Notes under the pieces: model-generated | Database searches by the model: none | What the model was told of the DNA's origin: nothing | What the model saw: only the letters and a program-made list of their open reading frames with translations | In this document: piece after piece, positions 1 through 13,083 of the stretch | Layout: each line of letters starts with the position of its first letter | Numbering within the stretch: the first letter of the stretch is position 1 | NCBI RefSeq assembly: GCF_011386835.1 | Contig: NC_088800.1 | Span: 22,372,572-22,436,571 of the forward strand | Source of the DNA: Chrysemys picta bellii | Taxonomy: Eukaryota > Chordata > Testudines > Emydidae | DNA: 64,000 nt | Direction of reading: 5' to 3' | Position numbers and translations under genes: made by a program

Positions 1-1034
1 TGTTCTTTAGCGGTTTCTCAGGGAAGAAAAAAAACCCATCCAGACCTGTCAATTGTTGTACCAGCAACAAACTATGCTTGAACACAATTATTGGTAACGT
101 GGCTTTATATTTCACGTGGCCTGAGTCTGAGTCTGTTTCCATTAATAGTCATGCAGAATCTGTTTTGTGAATTGTGTTTCTGGGAGTGTGCACTGTTTCT
201 GGTATTCCATGCAATGTGTACATAATGAGTAAATGCATATTTACATGCAAATAATATAGCTGAGCACTCCGTCCTAAACACTTTGTACTCAATTCAGCCA
301 TCTGGAATCAAAATATTTTGAGAATATTGCAGATGGTCTTTATTTTAGTTTCAAAATCTCTTAAAACAGATATAAAAGACTCTTTATAGCCAGTCTTGTC
401 TCTACAATTACCAAACGTTTTCAGCATTTCTATTATGTGCTTTTGGATCTTCTGGGTTTGCTGCACCATAGTACATCTATGTGTGTTTACATGCCATTTT
501 CATCACCAAGTGCCAATGGGTGGGCACTCGCTCCTAGAAAGAGCAGGAAGCTTTACTGGTGCTACCCTAGCCTGAGGATTTTTCAGCTCTAAACTTTGGT
601 TGCAGCTCTTAAGGAGGCCTCTTCAGCGTCAGCTCCTGGGTGATCCAGCCACACTCCTCCCTTTCCAGACTATTTCCTAACTTAATCATTATCTGTGTTC
701 TATCAAGGACCTCATTCTGGGTGACTAATGCAGAGCAGACTTCCTGTCAATATCTTCTGTAGATATAATATACAGTGCCGTTTGTCTCTACAAAGAATGA
801 TAAATGGCCAAAATGGATGTTGGTAAATGCCTTGTCCAACATCTGTTTGGCCAGCAAATGGCAACCAGTTATCCTCTCCTAGCTGTTATGATCACAAAAT
901 ACATATAGCCAAACAACTCAATGTCTCACTGTTCTATTTTTATATATGCCATTGTTTGCCTTCATCGATAGGTGTTGAGACAAGAAGTGAAGGAAGTTAC
1001 CCATATACTGGGCAAGCTGCTATGCTCATGTAGA

Positions 1035-1985
1035 TTCACACAACTCTACTGTCAAGGCCGATTCCTCACTCTGGCACTTCGATTGCAGAAGGTGGGGGCC
1101 CTCAAGGATTCTAAAAATTAATACTGGCCCCTCCAGGCTTGGAGTATTAAACTCACAAGGTTACAGCTTTTCTCTGACCTTGGATTGGTAAATGGTGCCA
1201 CCACCCAAGTGCAGAACCCCTTTGAGAGTCCAGAAGGCGCACTTGGGAATTCCTTCCTGTGGGGTACCCTCAAGCCCTTTCACCCCCACTCCAGTTAAGA
1301 GCTGAGAAAGAAAGGAAGAAGAAAAAAAAAGAAATCAGCTATTTTCACCAGCTAACGAAAAAACATGTGCACAATCTCATAGGACACAGAAATCCAATCC
1401 TGTTCTTAAACAAGGTAAATTAAAAATACACACACACAGACACACCCACACCCCTTTGGAAACTCAGGCATTTGCTAGATTTTAAAAGAGTAACTACAAG
1501 GATTAAGCACCAAGAATAATTTTCTTGAGGTCCAGCTTAAAGGTTACAAGCAAAACAAAAGCACCCAGCGTTAGCATAGAGGAGTCCACAAGCCATAAAG
1601 AGATAAATCTAATCATGTCTTCCTAGACATTTCCTGATCTACTTACATATCTGGGGTTTCAAATGAGTAGTTTCTAGGTATGATACCAGGGATTTTTCAT
1701 ACCTGTCCCCAAGCTTCTTACAGCATAGTTGTTGCCCTGTTCGCTTCTCCCCCGGAGAACAACCAGACAGGGACAAAAGGGGAGTCTTGTTTCAATTTTA
1801 AAAAGTTCTGGCTTTCCCATTGGCGCTTCTGGCCAGGTGCCCACTCACTTCCTTTTACCTATGCATAGCAGTGAGACTTTTTAACCCTGTACAGATAGAG
1901 CAATTAGAGAACAGATACTAAGAGGGAGTTTATAGCTACTGGCTGGCTGGGTAGCCATAAAAGGGAGCTAATCCCCCCAACCCCT
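1035..1985. repeat. Possible interspersed repeat, class unresolved
   Basis: This segment reads like a dispersed reptile repeat, but no second copy, terminal inverted repeat or target-site duplication was found in the window. It contains no convincing coding frame. The call rests on general resemblance only. Confidence 0.25.
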
Positions 1986-2188
1986 CCATTTATCTACTGA
2001 CTTCAGTGAGTTTTGCCCATTTACACCAGCAGAAAATGTAGCTGGCTGTATCGGTCACAGATGGAAAAACTGCATAGATAGGTAAATACAATTCATTAAT
2101 TGGTTGGTAGATCAAATATCTTTCAGGGCCAGTTCCACTCTGTGTCCCAGAGGGCCACATTTTGCCTTTGGATAACTGATTTCTATAA

Positions 2189-2367
2189 TCAGAGGGGTAG
2201 CCGTGTTAGTCTGAATCTGTAAAAAGCAACAGAGGGTCCTGTGGCACCTTTAAGACTAACAGAAGTATTGGGAGAATAAGCTTTCGTGGGTAAGTGAGGT
2301 TCTTACCCACGAAAGCTTATTCTCCTAATACTTCTGTTAGTCTTAAAGGTGCCACAGGACCCTCTGT
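2189..2367. mobile_element. Penelope-like element tail, inverted hairpin insertion
   Basis: Two copies of a Penelope-like 3' tail lie back to back. The arms 2227-2294 and 2302-2369 are reverse complements over 68 nt with one mismatch and a 7-nt loop. The left, minus-strand copy extends further outward to 2189. The whole insertion is flanked by the 12-bp direct repeat TGATTTCTATAA (2177-2188 and 2368-2379), whose first bases overlap the arm end. The tail resembles the 3' end of the larger element at 58825-60413. Known LINE 5' inversions by twin priming give similar structures. Confidence 0.8.
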
Positions 2368-3227
2368 TGATTTCTATAAGAAATATAAGCTAGACAGTTT
2401 TCTATTGGCTGCTCATATGAGGATGCCAAAGAACATTTACTGTTCTAGTGAAAGTCAGCTGTTATTTATACTTAAACTGGCTTCTGCTATCAGTGTAAAA
2501 CACAAGTTCTGCCTTAAATTCTGCCCTCTTTGCTTAAACCAGGTCTTTGTATTTTTGATTCATTTATCACAACTGCAGAAATGCAGATCTGGAAAGCCAC
2601 ACTTTCTGGAGGATGGCAGATTATTAGAGACCAACAGCTTAGTATGGAGCTTGCTGACAACATATTTCCAATATACAAGTCATTTGACGTTTTAGGGATC
2701 TGCGGTGCAGATCTGAATCAGAAATAGTCGCATTTCAATAGATGCTGAAATGTCAAAATTCCTAATGCAGTCTAATCATTACCCAGATACAAGCTGTTTT
2801 CTGTAGGTTCAGTTATTAGTGGTCCTAAAAGGCTAACAGCATTTATAGAATTGTTTGTACTCTGTCCTGTTACTCAAGGGAGAGTAGGAGATTGTTTCTA
2901 TGTGGCAAGCAATCTAAGGAGTTACATTTTTGAAGAAAGCACAGCATAAGGCAGAAAGATATGACTTCTAGAGTAAAACTTTGTCCCCCAGACCTCATTA
3001 ATGTCTGAAATCTAATCAGTGTGGCTAGCTATGATCTTTGAAAGGCAATCATTGGCTTGGTATGTGAGCACAGATTAATACTTGGAAGCAGGAACCCAAA
3101 ACAAATAGCTGTCTCTCTTGAAAGTTTATATGTTCAAAGATTTTTAAAAATCTGAACTTGGCTCTTTGTCCCCCTGTAGTGGCTAGACAACAGGATTTAT
3201 GAGTCTGCTACTGCCTCCTACTTGGTC

Positions 3228-3310
3228 CTTTAGCTCTACCCGTAGAAGCTCAGGCTTTTATATCTAGTGGTCTGGGGTTCGCTCCCTGCCTATGACTGGT
3301 TCAGGAGTGA
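3228..3310 (+). repeat. Possible tRNA-derived SINE fragment
   Basis: A degenerate box-A-like stretch near 3230 is followed by a box-B-like GGGTTCGCTCC near 3275, as in tRNA-derived SINE heads. There is no 3' tail or duplication to confirm it. Confidence 0.3.
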
Positions 3311-3354
3311 TGTTACTTATATCATCATTCCGGATGTTTAAAAAAAAAAACAAT

Positions 3355-3357
3355 CCC

Positions 3358-3388
<31 letters not shown>

Positions 3389-3389
3389 C
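3355..3389. repeat. Poly-C and CA simple repeat
   Basis: An uninterrupted run of about 20 C is followed by about eight CA dinucleotides, just after a run of ten or more A. Confidence 0.9.
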
Positions 3390-3533
3390 CCACAGACTTT
3401 TCAGACCAGGAGTTCTACAGCTGGGATCCTACCACTGTGAATATTGTGGCCCTAGCACTCAATTAGACTTAATCTTGTTCACTCCAGCAGCACTGGCCAT
3501 ATGGAATGTACCTTAACTATATTTTATTTTTAT

Positions 3534-5115
3534 TAGGGCTGTCGATTAATCACAGTTAACTCACATGATTAACAAAAAATTAATCATGATTAAAAAAATT
3601 AATCACAGTTTTAATTGCGCTGTTAAATAGAATACCAATTGAAATTTATTCAATATTTTGGATGGTTTTCTACATTTTCATATACATTGTATTCTGTGGT
3701 GTAATTGAACTCAAAGTGTATATTATTTTGACTACAACTATTTGCACTGTAAAAATGATAAACAAAAGAAATAGTATTTTTCGATTCATTTGCACTACAG
3801 TACTTGTGTGAATCTCTGTTGTGAAAGTGCAACTTACAAATGCAGATTTTTTTTGTTACATAGCTGCACTCAAAAACAAAACAATGTAGAACTTCAGAGC
3901 CTACAAGTCCATTCAGTCCTACTTCTTGTTCAGCCAATTGCTAAGTCAAACAAGTTTGTTTACATTTACAGGAGATAATGCTGCCCTCTTATTATTTACA
4001 ATGTCACCAGAAAGCGAGAACAGGTATTTGTACTGCACTTTTGTAGCTGGCATTGCAAGGTATTTATGTGCCAGATATGCTAAACATTTGTACACCCCTT
4101 CATGCTTCGGCCACCATTCCAGAGGACATGCTTCCATGCTGATGACCCTTGTTAAAAAAATAATGCGTTAAATTTGTAACTGAATTCCTTGTGGGAGAAT
4201 TGTTTTACCTGCATTCTGCCATATATTTCATGTTGGATGATGAACTCACATGTTCATTTTAAGAACACTTTCACTGTAGATTTCACAAAACACAAAGAAG
4301 GAACCACTGTGAGATTTCTAAGTGACCCAAGGTTTAAGAATCTGAAGTGCCGTCCAAAATCTGAAAGGGATGAGGTGTGGCACATGCTTTCAGAAGTCTT
4401 AAAAGAGCAACACTCTGATGCATAAACTACAGAACCCGAACCACCAAAAAAGAAAATCAACCTTCTGCTGGTGGGATCTGACTCAGATGATGAAAATGAA
4501 CATGCATTGGTCTGCACTGCTTTGGATTGTTATTGAGCAGAACCCATCATCAGCATGGACATATGTCCCCTGGAATGGTGGTTGTAGCAGGAAGGGAAAT
4601 ATGAATCTTTAGCGCATCTAACACGTACATATCTTGCAACGCCAGCTACAACAGTGCCATGCGAACACCTGTTCTCACTGTCAGGTGACATTGTAAACAA
4701 GAAGCAGGCAGCATTATCTCCTGCTAATGTAAACAAACTTGTTTCTTTTAGCGATTGGCTGAATAAGAAGTAGGACTGAGTGGACTTGCAGGCTCTAAAA
4801 TTTTAGACTTATTTTTAATGCAGTTTTTTTGCGCTTAATTCTACATTTGTAAGTTCAACTTTCATGATAAAGAGATTGCAGTACAGTACTTGTATTAGGT
4901 GAATTGAAAAATATTTTCTTTTGGTTTTTTTTACAGTGCAAATACTTGTAATCAAAAAAATATAAAGTGAGCACTGTACACTTTGTGTTGTAATTGAAAT
5001 CAATATATTTGAAAATGTAGAAAACATCCACAAATATTTAAATAAATTGTATTCTATTATTGTTTAAACAGTGCGATTAATTGCGATTAATTTTTTTAAT
5101 CGCTTGACAGCCCTA
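3534..5115. mobile_element. Foldback hAT-type DNA element (1.58 kb)
   Basis: The ends are terminal inverted repeats, TAGGGCTGTC on the left and its complement on the right. They are flanked by the 8-bp direct repeat ATTTTTAT (3526-3533) and ATGTTTAT (5116-5123), which match at 7 of 8 positions; an 8-bp duplication is the hAT hallmark. Inside, roughly 3534-4150 and 4520-5115 are long imperfect reverse complements around a middle of about 0.4 kb. Only short broken frames occur in the middle, the longest about 78 codons (4189-4425), and I recognise no transposase domain. The terminal ATTAATCG-type motifs occur in several copies at each end. Confidence 0.8.
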
Positions 5116-5169
5116 ATGTTTATATAGCAACTATGGCCCCTAACATCCAGATACATTGCTTTGGAATGT

Positions 5170-5310
5170 CATGGAGGACAAGGCCATTTCTGAAGTAACC
5201 AAGTCTCATTCTGTTCAGAGCTTCGTAGACTAGGAGCAGGCCTTTGAAAGTTGTTGGGAGGTAAATACAGAGCCAATGGAGTTCACAGAGCAGAGAGGTG
5301 CTGTGTCCTT
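5170..5310. repeat. Possible ancient LINE 3' fragment
   Basis: The wording of this segment, ending around the phrase AGCCAATGGAG, resembles old LINE 3' regions of reptiles. Similar diverged text appears near 31850-31960 and 47450-47830. No domain or target duplication supports it. Confidence 0.25.
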
Positions 5311-5866
5311 CTTAGCCAGCATTGTCGAGCCTGCAGGAAACGTCACAGCCCTGTGATAGCTGTGAATGGCTCTAGACAGAATGTGTTACAATTGGCTCTT
5401 GCCCAAAGGAGGCAAAAGCAAGGATCAAAGTAGCAGAGGCCCATCTGAGAGGAAACTGTGACCCCCTGTGAAAAGAGCTCACACTCAATAAAATGTACAT
5501 TGTTCAGACAAAACAATCTCCCTGGAATCACTGCAAGCTGGTACTGTACTTTCATGACCCAATACTGTACTCAGAGATGTAAATCTTATCAAATTGCCAT
5601 AGTGGTGACATAAAATGTTATGTTCAAAGCCTACTGGCTCATTTCTTATTTTATAAACTCCTGAAGTTATCAAACCGACATAAGGAAAAAAAACTGCCCT
5701 AGTAAGAGAGAGACTTCAAAGAAAAATATTTTCTTTTTAAGAAAAATGTTGAATTAGAATACAATAATTACCCTGAAATATAATAAAAATCTGAATTTTA
5801 TTACTTCAGTTGTATCATTAATATGCATCATCATAAACTAATTTTTCAGCCAGCCTTCATCTAGCC

Positions 5867-6059
5867 CAAGGGTTGGCAATGTTCAGCACGCGGCTCACCC
5901 GCGCCGCTTCTCGCCGCCTCCATTGGCCCGGGACGGCGAACCGCGGCCAGTGGGGGCCGCGATCGGCCAAACCTGCCGCGTCAGCAGGTAAATAAAACTG
6001 GCCCGGCCCCCCAGGGTGCTTACCATGGCGAGCCGCATGCCGAACGTTGCCGACCCCTG
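5867..6059. mobile_element. GC-rich hAT-type MITE with perfect 8-bp duplication
   Basis: The terminal inverted repeats are of the type CAGGGGTCGGCAACNT (left end CAAGGGTTGGCAA, right end complementary to CAGGGGTCGGCAACGT). The flanks are the perfect 8-bp direct repeat ATCTAGCC (5859-5866 and 6060-6067). The 193-bp body is very GC- and CpG-rich and looks like an internally deleted relative of the element at 51391-51724. Confidence 0.85.
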
Positions 6060-6175
6060 ATCTAGCCTCTAATATTGCATGCTTGTTTTAATGTGTGCAA
6101 TTGACTGCAGCTCCAGAGGTAATGTGCAGCTTGTGTATATACGGACCCATCGTGAAGCTGGCTCCCTAAAACCCT

Positions 6176-6180
<5 letters not shown>

Positions 6181-6216
<36 letters not shown>
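6181..6216. repeat. (AC)18 microsatellite
   Basis: Uninterrupted AC dinucleotides. The short valine/cysteine-rich reading frame across it is an artefact of the repeat. Confidence 0.95.
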
Positions 6217-6219
<3 letters not shown>

Positions 6220-6648
6220 GGCTTGTGCACACAAAACAGGGTGCACCACATTGCAAAACTGATTCTTTGCAAACAAGGGCACACCCAATCCAACTCCTAT
6301 TACCTTTAAGAGGAGCTGGATTGAGTCCCACTGAAGGCCAGATCTAAGATGATGGGCTTGTAGGTTCAGATACGGTGGAGAAAGGGTATCAGAAGGTACC
6401 CATGATGAAGTAATCTGAATAACTGAAATGTACATTTTACCAGTGCTAACCATTGTTTCCTATTATTCCTTTCTAACATGTTTCCCTGGTTGTTTTAGAT
6501 TGGTAAAAAGAGGCTGTTTAAGACTAGGAATTTTAGCAGTAGCTGTGTGGTATAATCCTTTTTAATTCAGTAGTTATCAGATTAAGAGCTGTTTGCACTA
6601 ATTCATGTCACATTTAATTCAAAATTAGTCACTCAATTTGCATTTTGA

Positions 6649-6686
6649 AACACACACCCCGCCGCGCCCGCACGCACACACACACC
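6649..6686. repeat. Imperfect CA/CG simple repeat
   Basis: CA dinucleotides are interrupted by CCGCCGCGCCCGCACG-type text. Confidence 0.8.
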
Positions 6687-8390
6687 CCAAGCCCTGGTTA
6701 ATTACACAGCTGTATTAGGCAACCAGGAAAGAAATATAATGCTTTAACATTCAAAGCTTCAACATCTTTTTTTTAAACTAGCAAAAAAGAGCAAAAGTAA
6801 CTGAACGGCCAATTTTGGAATAGTCAGAAATTTTTTTCATATGTTTTGGTATCAGATATGAGGTAGTGAAACAATTCTTCTGGAAAACAACTTGTTCTAA
6901 TTCACTGTAATCTCAGAAGCATGTTCTCACTCTATTTTAGTAAGAATCCAAAATAATGAGACTCAAAATACCTGAGACAGTGGCCAGGTCACGTGTCAGT
7001 CAGGTTGTGACCACACAGCCTGAGCAATGCTCCAAACCACTCCAGCAACAGCCATCAGACTGATTTAGTCTGGGGCCACTGCTCAAAAGCAGTCAGGCCG
7101 TAGTCCCGCAGCTCCACAGAACAATGGGACTTTGAGCAAGTGCAACCCCCGCCAGCCAGCCCTCCTTTATTGGCACCACTCCTAGAAGCTCTTTTACCAG
7201 CTTCTATGGCTAGCGTTACCCTGGGAACTATTGACAGATAATGTAATTTAGAGCTGCCTTCAGCCCCATTATTGCAGAAATTCTATGGTGATTCCTCTCC
7301 TTTGGGCCTTTCCCCAGTACTGGAATAGGTCTTCAAGGGCCAGCCTAGTCTCCCTAGAGGGCAGCAGCCTCTGAGAATCTATCCAGATACATCTGCTAGA
7401 TTCTGTTATTGACTCACAGCAGATAGTGATCCAATAAAGTTCCCTACCAACCATATGTTGGCAACACCACAGCTTGTGCACTGGAGTTTATAGGGCACTA
7501 CCTGCCCTTACCTTTGCTGGAGCAGGAAAGCAAATGGCCCCAAGGTGGGGAAGATGTGTGGCTATTCAGTTTGTAGGGATTGCTGCAAATTTACATAGAT
7601 TCAAGACTAGTCTCAGCAAATGAGAGCTGTTTCTCTGTAGATTCTACAGGGCGAGGTTTATGATGATTATGATGATGTAAAAACCTGCTCAGATATTTTT
7701 GTTCTGGAGGAGAAATTTCTACAAAGGCTCAAATACAAATTGCTCTGTAAAAGTCAGTTTCTCAAATTAGGCCCATTGGCAACGAAAGCCAAAAAGGCAC
7801 CATTATTATAGATTAAAGACACACACATTTGTTTATGGATCTGTGCAGTCAGCTCTTCTAAACATGCTGCCTAATCATTTCAAGCATGGAGCAATAGTGA
7901 CACCCAGTGACCAGACCTGTAATTCTTCACGGACCTTGTATTTCTCAACCACATTAAATCTTACAGAGTCTTTGACAGGTAATTTACATTTCTGTGCACA
8001 CTGTCTCAACAAAAGCTTTCAGCTGAGGAAGCTTTCATTTTAAACCTGTGTCTATTTTAAAACCAAGAATATGCATGGAGTTTTAGAGTTTGCAAAGGAC
8101 AAAGTAATAAAATAAATGTATATCTTGAATATTCAATTCTACCATCGACAACCAGCCCCAGATTTTAGAAATCAAAAATGGTATATTGACACTTGAGCTT
8201 CTGAGGCCTGATGGAAAAACAATATTGAAGACATGACCTATCCCTGGAGTATCCACTGAACGTGTCAACCATAGGCACCTTATAAGTGTGGCTAACAAAC
8301 AACATCCTGTATTACATGTTGCTAATTTGCCACTATATGCAAGTTATTTCTAAAGTGCAATTAACTTCTTTTTTTCCTCCTCTGCAATAG

Positions 8391-8953
8391 GTCCTGATTG
8401 TTTCAGTTCAAAGAACCTTGCGCTGCAAGCACAGAAAAAGCTCCTGAGTAAAATGGCTACCAAAACTATGGCTAACATGCTCATTGACGACACAAGCAGT
8501 GAAATATTTGATGAGTTATATAAAGTAACTAGAGACCATACAAGGAACAAGAAGGAAGCTCACAAAATTATGAAGGACTTGATTAAAGTGGCAATAAAAA
8601 TTGGGATCCTCTACCGAAACAATCAATTCAACCAAGAAGAGCTGGAAATCGTAGACAAATTCAGAAAGAAGTTGAATCAGACAGCCATGACAATTGTCAG
8701 TTTTTACGAGGTAGAATACACCTTTGATAGAAATGTTCTCGCAGAACTTCTGAACGAATGTAAAGACCTGGTGCACGAACTGGTAGAGCGACATCTGACG
8801 CCCAGGTCCCATGGGCGTATCAACCATGTCTTCAATCACTTTGCAGATGTGGAATTCCTCACTGCCCTGTATAGCCTTGATGGGGATTGCCGACCACACC
8901 TCAAAAAGATCTGTGATGGAATCAACAAACTACTTGATGAGAAAGTCCTTTGA
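8391..8953 (+). CDS. TNFAIP8L3: TNFAIP8L3 (TIPE3), last coding exon
   Basis: Encodes nearly the whole TIPE-family domain of TNFAIP8-like protein 3, a cytosolic and plasma-membrane protein that binds and transfers phosphoinositides (family knowledge). The exon follows a polypyrimidine tract and acceptor AG at 8389-8390, opens in phase 2 and ends at TGA 8951-8953, giving 186 full codons. The reading begins [20 protein letters not shown] and continues with family-typical [53 protein letters not shown] and a [12 protein letters not shown] end. TIPE3-specific wording ([19 protein letters not shown]) separates it from TNFAIP8. The first ATG in the exon (8453) is internal, because homology continues upstream to the acceptor; the true start lies in an earlier exon not seen here. 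The gene is convergent with AP4E1, as in human. Confidence 0.95.
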
Positions 8954-9100
8954 AACTTTGCCTTTTACAAAACAAAAACTCATTCCTAGAGCTGCAGCAA
9001 ACTTGGTGAGTTGTGGCAAAGCTTGTGAGTTTCCTTCCTACCATCCGCCTACTACACGGACTTCATCAGAAACCAGCATGTGCTCACTTGGCTTATAATG

Positions 9101-9106
9101 AATAAA
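9101..9106 (+). terminator. Candidate poly(A) signal of TNFAIP8L3
   Basis: AATAAA lies 148 nt after the stop codon. A second AATAAA at 9522-9527 is an alternative. No transcript evidence decides between them. Confidence 0.4.
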
Positions 9107-10345
9107 AACCAAACCAAACCAGAAAGCTACAAATTGTAATTCTCAGTTCACAGAGATTTCAGCCTTTTCAAAGGAGGGAGTCAATGGGGCTGCTGATGCT
9201 TATTATTCAGAACAAGATCACAGCACATCAGAACCTCAGTATCTGTGTTGGGGTCTTGTTGTGTGAAAATGAACCTAAACTCAAGACATGTGGCTGTGTC
9301 AAAGATAGAAGGGGAAAAGCAGAAAGGGTGTTGAATGGAATTGACCCCCAAACTCTTCTTGTATATGTTTTTATTATTCCTAAAAAAAGATCTCAGAGGC
9401 TTAGATGGAAAGTGGGGTTCCGATGGGCACAAGTTCTCTCCTTTCAATAGTGTCAGGAACCGATAGGAGAGCACATCTCCAATTTTGCAGGTGATTAAGA
9501 CCATACTGGAGAGCAGAACTTAATAAAATGGGGAGAAGTGAGAAGAGTAGAGAAGCTTCTTTAAGAAGCATGTTCCCACTAGAGATTTTTGCTTTGCATC
9601 TGAGAATAGAAGTGAGAAACTTGTGATTTTGATTCTGGAAAAACAGCTCAGTGACTCTAAAGTCAAAACATAATGAAGAATCTTAATCCTGAAATACAAC
9701 ATTGGCTTCAACAACAACATGGGTCCCACAGGCTCAAGCACACCGTGAAATCAAATAGGCTTAGATTAGAGGGCCATGCTACTTCCTCTGCAATTACTGT
9801 TTTCAGTGCCAGAACTTAAGTTTCCTGCTGAAGAACACCATGATACAAATGCTGAACACCTGAGAGGAACAGTGATATTACTGGATCAATGTAGCCATCA
9901 TCTGTCCCTTCTTTCTCCACTGAAACACCATTTCCACCTGCAAATGGCAAAAGCTCTCAAAAGACAATATTCAATGTATGAAACAACTTTTCAGTCGTGG
10001 CTTAGTGTATGTCCATCGTAATTAGTTGTGTTTACAGTCAAATAGTGACATGTGGGAAATGGGGGCCAAGCTGGTATTTTCACAGTGCCATCTAAGTATA
10101 GAACATCCACACTTCTGTAACTAGGGCTTGTTAACATGAGAAACTTAGGAGCAACATCAAGGTACCTATTGCATCTTATTCTATACACATTTAAAAAAAA
10201 AAAAAAAACGAAAACACACACACCAACATCTATTACAGAACAAGGATGAACTAAAGAACTTGCAGAAAAGTTACAGTGGTTGCAACAGCACAATTGTCCT
10301 GGCAAAAGTCCGGATTTTATAATCCCCAGTCCAGAGCATCACAAA

Positions 10346-10465
10346 AGAAAGCTGCATGGTATAGTGCTTAAAACAACCAATTCAAGCTCTGCCATGGACT
10401 TCTGTAATCTTTGACAAGTCCCTTAGCTTCTCCGTGTCCCAATCTGCAAAATTTCCTCTTTTAAA
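10346..10465 (+). repeat. MIR-like SINE fragment
   Basis: Diverged MIR core wording is visible: a GCTCTGCCATGGACTT segment followed by GACAAGTCCCTTAGCTTCTC and a CAATCTGCAAAAT tail. Confidence 0.5.
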
Positions 10466-13083
10466 TTGCTCTGAAATTATTGAATTAAAAAAAAAACCCA
10501 CTAGGTAAGAGATTAGCATTGCTATTAGGAAACTAAGACTGAGGAAATCCTGGTACCAAACAAAATGCTGGCAGAGAATTATATTGCTCGTTATTGAACT
10601 GAGGTGACTTTTCTCTTTTAGAGGCAGAGGGGAAATGCATTACCAGTTCATCTGAAAGCCAACTTTGTTGTGAAAAAAATCCTCCAAAAGTCAAATTGTT
10701 AATTAATTTCAACCTTTACATTGCACCCATTAATCTTTGTGCTCTATCTGCAGAGCACTACAGAAAGTGTAGGCTCTATGATAGAACATTTTCATACCTC
10801 AAGGCCTCCTAGAAGCAAGACATTCACTGAAATATGCAAAGTGGTCAGTCTCAGAAAACGAGTTGGTCTACTCAACATAGGTGGGCGAGAAACCGTTTTT
10901 TTGGTACTGCATATATTTGAGAGTTCAAAATATTTTCCCATCTCAAATCAGGGCAAAAAGTGAAATTTCAAAAACATTCAGGAACTGGGGGTGGAGGTGG
11001 TGCAGATTTTTGTTTTGAGTCAATCCAAATGTTTCATTTCAATAATTTTGACTCTTTTTAAAAAAAATATAAAAGAGTTTTTGAGGCTCATTAACTGAAA
11101 TTTCGAAACAAAAAGTAGTTTTGAACCAACTAAATCAGAAGCTTTCACTTCAAATATTTTTCTCAACTTTTTTTCAAGATGGGAAATGCATTGAACTTGA
11201 CCCTGTTTTGTGAAAACTTTGTTTTGGCAAATCAGCATTTTCTATAGTTCAAGCATTTTAGCTCCTTATAACTAGTGAACATAGCCCTCTATCACTAAGT
11301 GTGCAATAACATATCCTCCAACAGCAGGGATATAGTTAGCCAAAATATCCATTAAGTTACACAGGGCTAGATCACGGAGTCGTCAAGTCCTACCAGCTAA
11401 AGCTGGCAGAGTTCATTTCCCCATCTGTGCTGCCTTGATTGCACGGCCTGGTATGTTGGGGTTGGGGTGGAGCCACAGAAGCTGCTCTCTGTCCCATGCC
11501 ATGGCCTTCTGATATGAATACTTTGTGCAGAGTAAGAGGGCATCTTATATTCCCGAACTTCCCTGGACAAGTGCATGCTGCAGGTCAAGATTTGGCCCTT
11601 AAAACATGGTACTTAGGAGGGAATCCACTAGAAAGAAAATCTACAACAGTATCAAATGCTATTGTGTCTTGATGCACTAACCTTTCCCTGTTTTGAAATT
11701 CTGTTAATTTTATAGTGACTCACCCTTGGGTTGCAGACACAGCAGATTTAGAATACATTTCAAACTCTCCTCCCACCATTGAGTTCATCCACTCCGACAG
11801 CTCTAAAGATACTTTGGTTTGAGACTGTACCTCCTTTTAGATGACATGCGAATGACAGATAGCCTTGCAGACAATACAGATGACAAATACTGTACCAAAG
11901 GGTGTATTACAATAATTAGATGCATATTTTTAAAACTCATGAAAAATTATGTATTTGAAAGCCATTTCTTTACCTAAGCAATGCTACAGAGCAGATCACT
12001 GATCTCATCGGTATTACAGAGAGTTGTTTTCACATGTAAGCATTATTCAAAACACTCTAGTGTAACAGACTTCAGAACATTTTCTGATACTTCCGTCTTT
12101 TTTCCCCTACAAAACAATTGTGTCATATGCATTGCAATATAAATCCCATGTTTCCTTTATAATGCAACTATCCTTAGATAGCTGGATGCCAAGCTACCTG
12201 ATTCATATACTAAAGGGGTACAGTTTCACATGAACAATCAGAAGTGTTCTTATTTCTCATCTTCAAAGGGTGTATTTCAAATGCACAGGAAAACAAGCCA
12301 TCTAAAATGGCAGCACCATTTGTATTGGAGCGATTTTCGACCCATTTCCCTTGAATCCCTGATGCTTCTGTTCAATAGCAACTAATGTGGACTGCCCTTC
12401 TGTGGCATAATACAGAGCTAAAATCTGGGCAGAAGGACTTGCAAGATTTGCCTTACATGGTAAAAATGTAGGCATTCACCAGAACCATATTTAATAATCT
12501 ACATTTATATGCAATACTGGCCAAAATCTGACCCAGAGCACTACTCAAACTGATAGGGGTGTTTTTTTTATTTTTTATTTTTTTTATTTAGAGTATATAA
12601 TACATCCAACTCACAAATCCTAGTGCACAGAGCATATCAAATTTCAGAGGGGGGGGGAGTTTTTCTTTTCTTTTGGAGCAAGCTAAGTGCATGTAAGACT
12701 TTAAAAAAACAAAAACAAATAAAGCCAGAATAAAGCCACCATTCGAAAAGGAGGACAGTTGAAAGAAAAACGATACTCTGTATGTGGTTTCTTTTTATGT
12801 CTTGCATATATCAGTACTCAAACTCTGGTATTTTAGAAAACAGCCAAATGTCTATCATTTTATTTATAAATTTTAGTAGCCTTAAAGTGGAGGAAAAAAT
12901 GTTTTCAAGTATTTCTGATACTTGTATATCCTGTATATTCATTGTTTACTTTTATACTGGTGGCTTGGTATGTAATAATATGTTTAAGTCACCCATAAAG
13001 TATATGATGTATTATCATAATATTTGTGGATTAAATGATTTGTGATTACTGTATTTCTGGTTTCTTTTTAGTTGTCACTTTGC

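Larger units (their letters stand above)
1..8390. other. Non-coding stretch, probably intron of TNFAIP8L3
   Basis: No coding exon was recognised here. The last TNFAIP8L3 exon begins at 8391 with a splice acceptor and a reading frame that needs an upstream exon, so this stretch is probably intronic; the upstream exon was not found and may lie outside the window. Recognisable contents are a Penelope-like hairpin insertion (2189-2367), a poly-C and CA run (3355-3389), a 1.6-kb foldback hAT element (3534-5115), a short GC-rich hAT element (5867-6059) and CA microsatellites. The rest shows only short chance reading frames. Confidence 0.6.

Noticed and set aside
8453..8953. Met at 8453 as the true TNFAIP8L3 start
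   Set aside because: Family homology continues upstream in frame to the splice acceptor at 8391, so this Met is internal.
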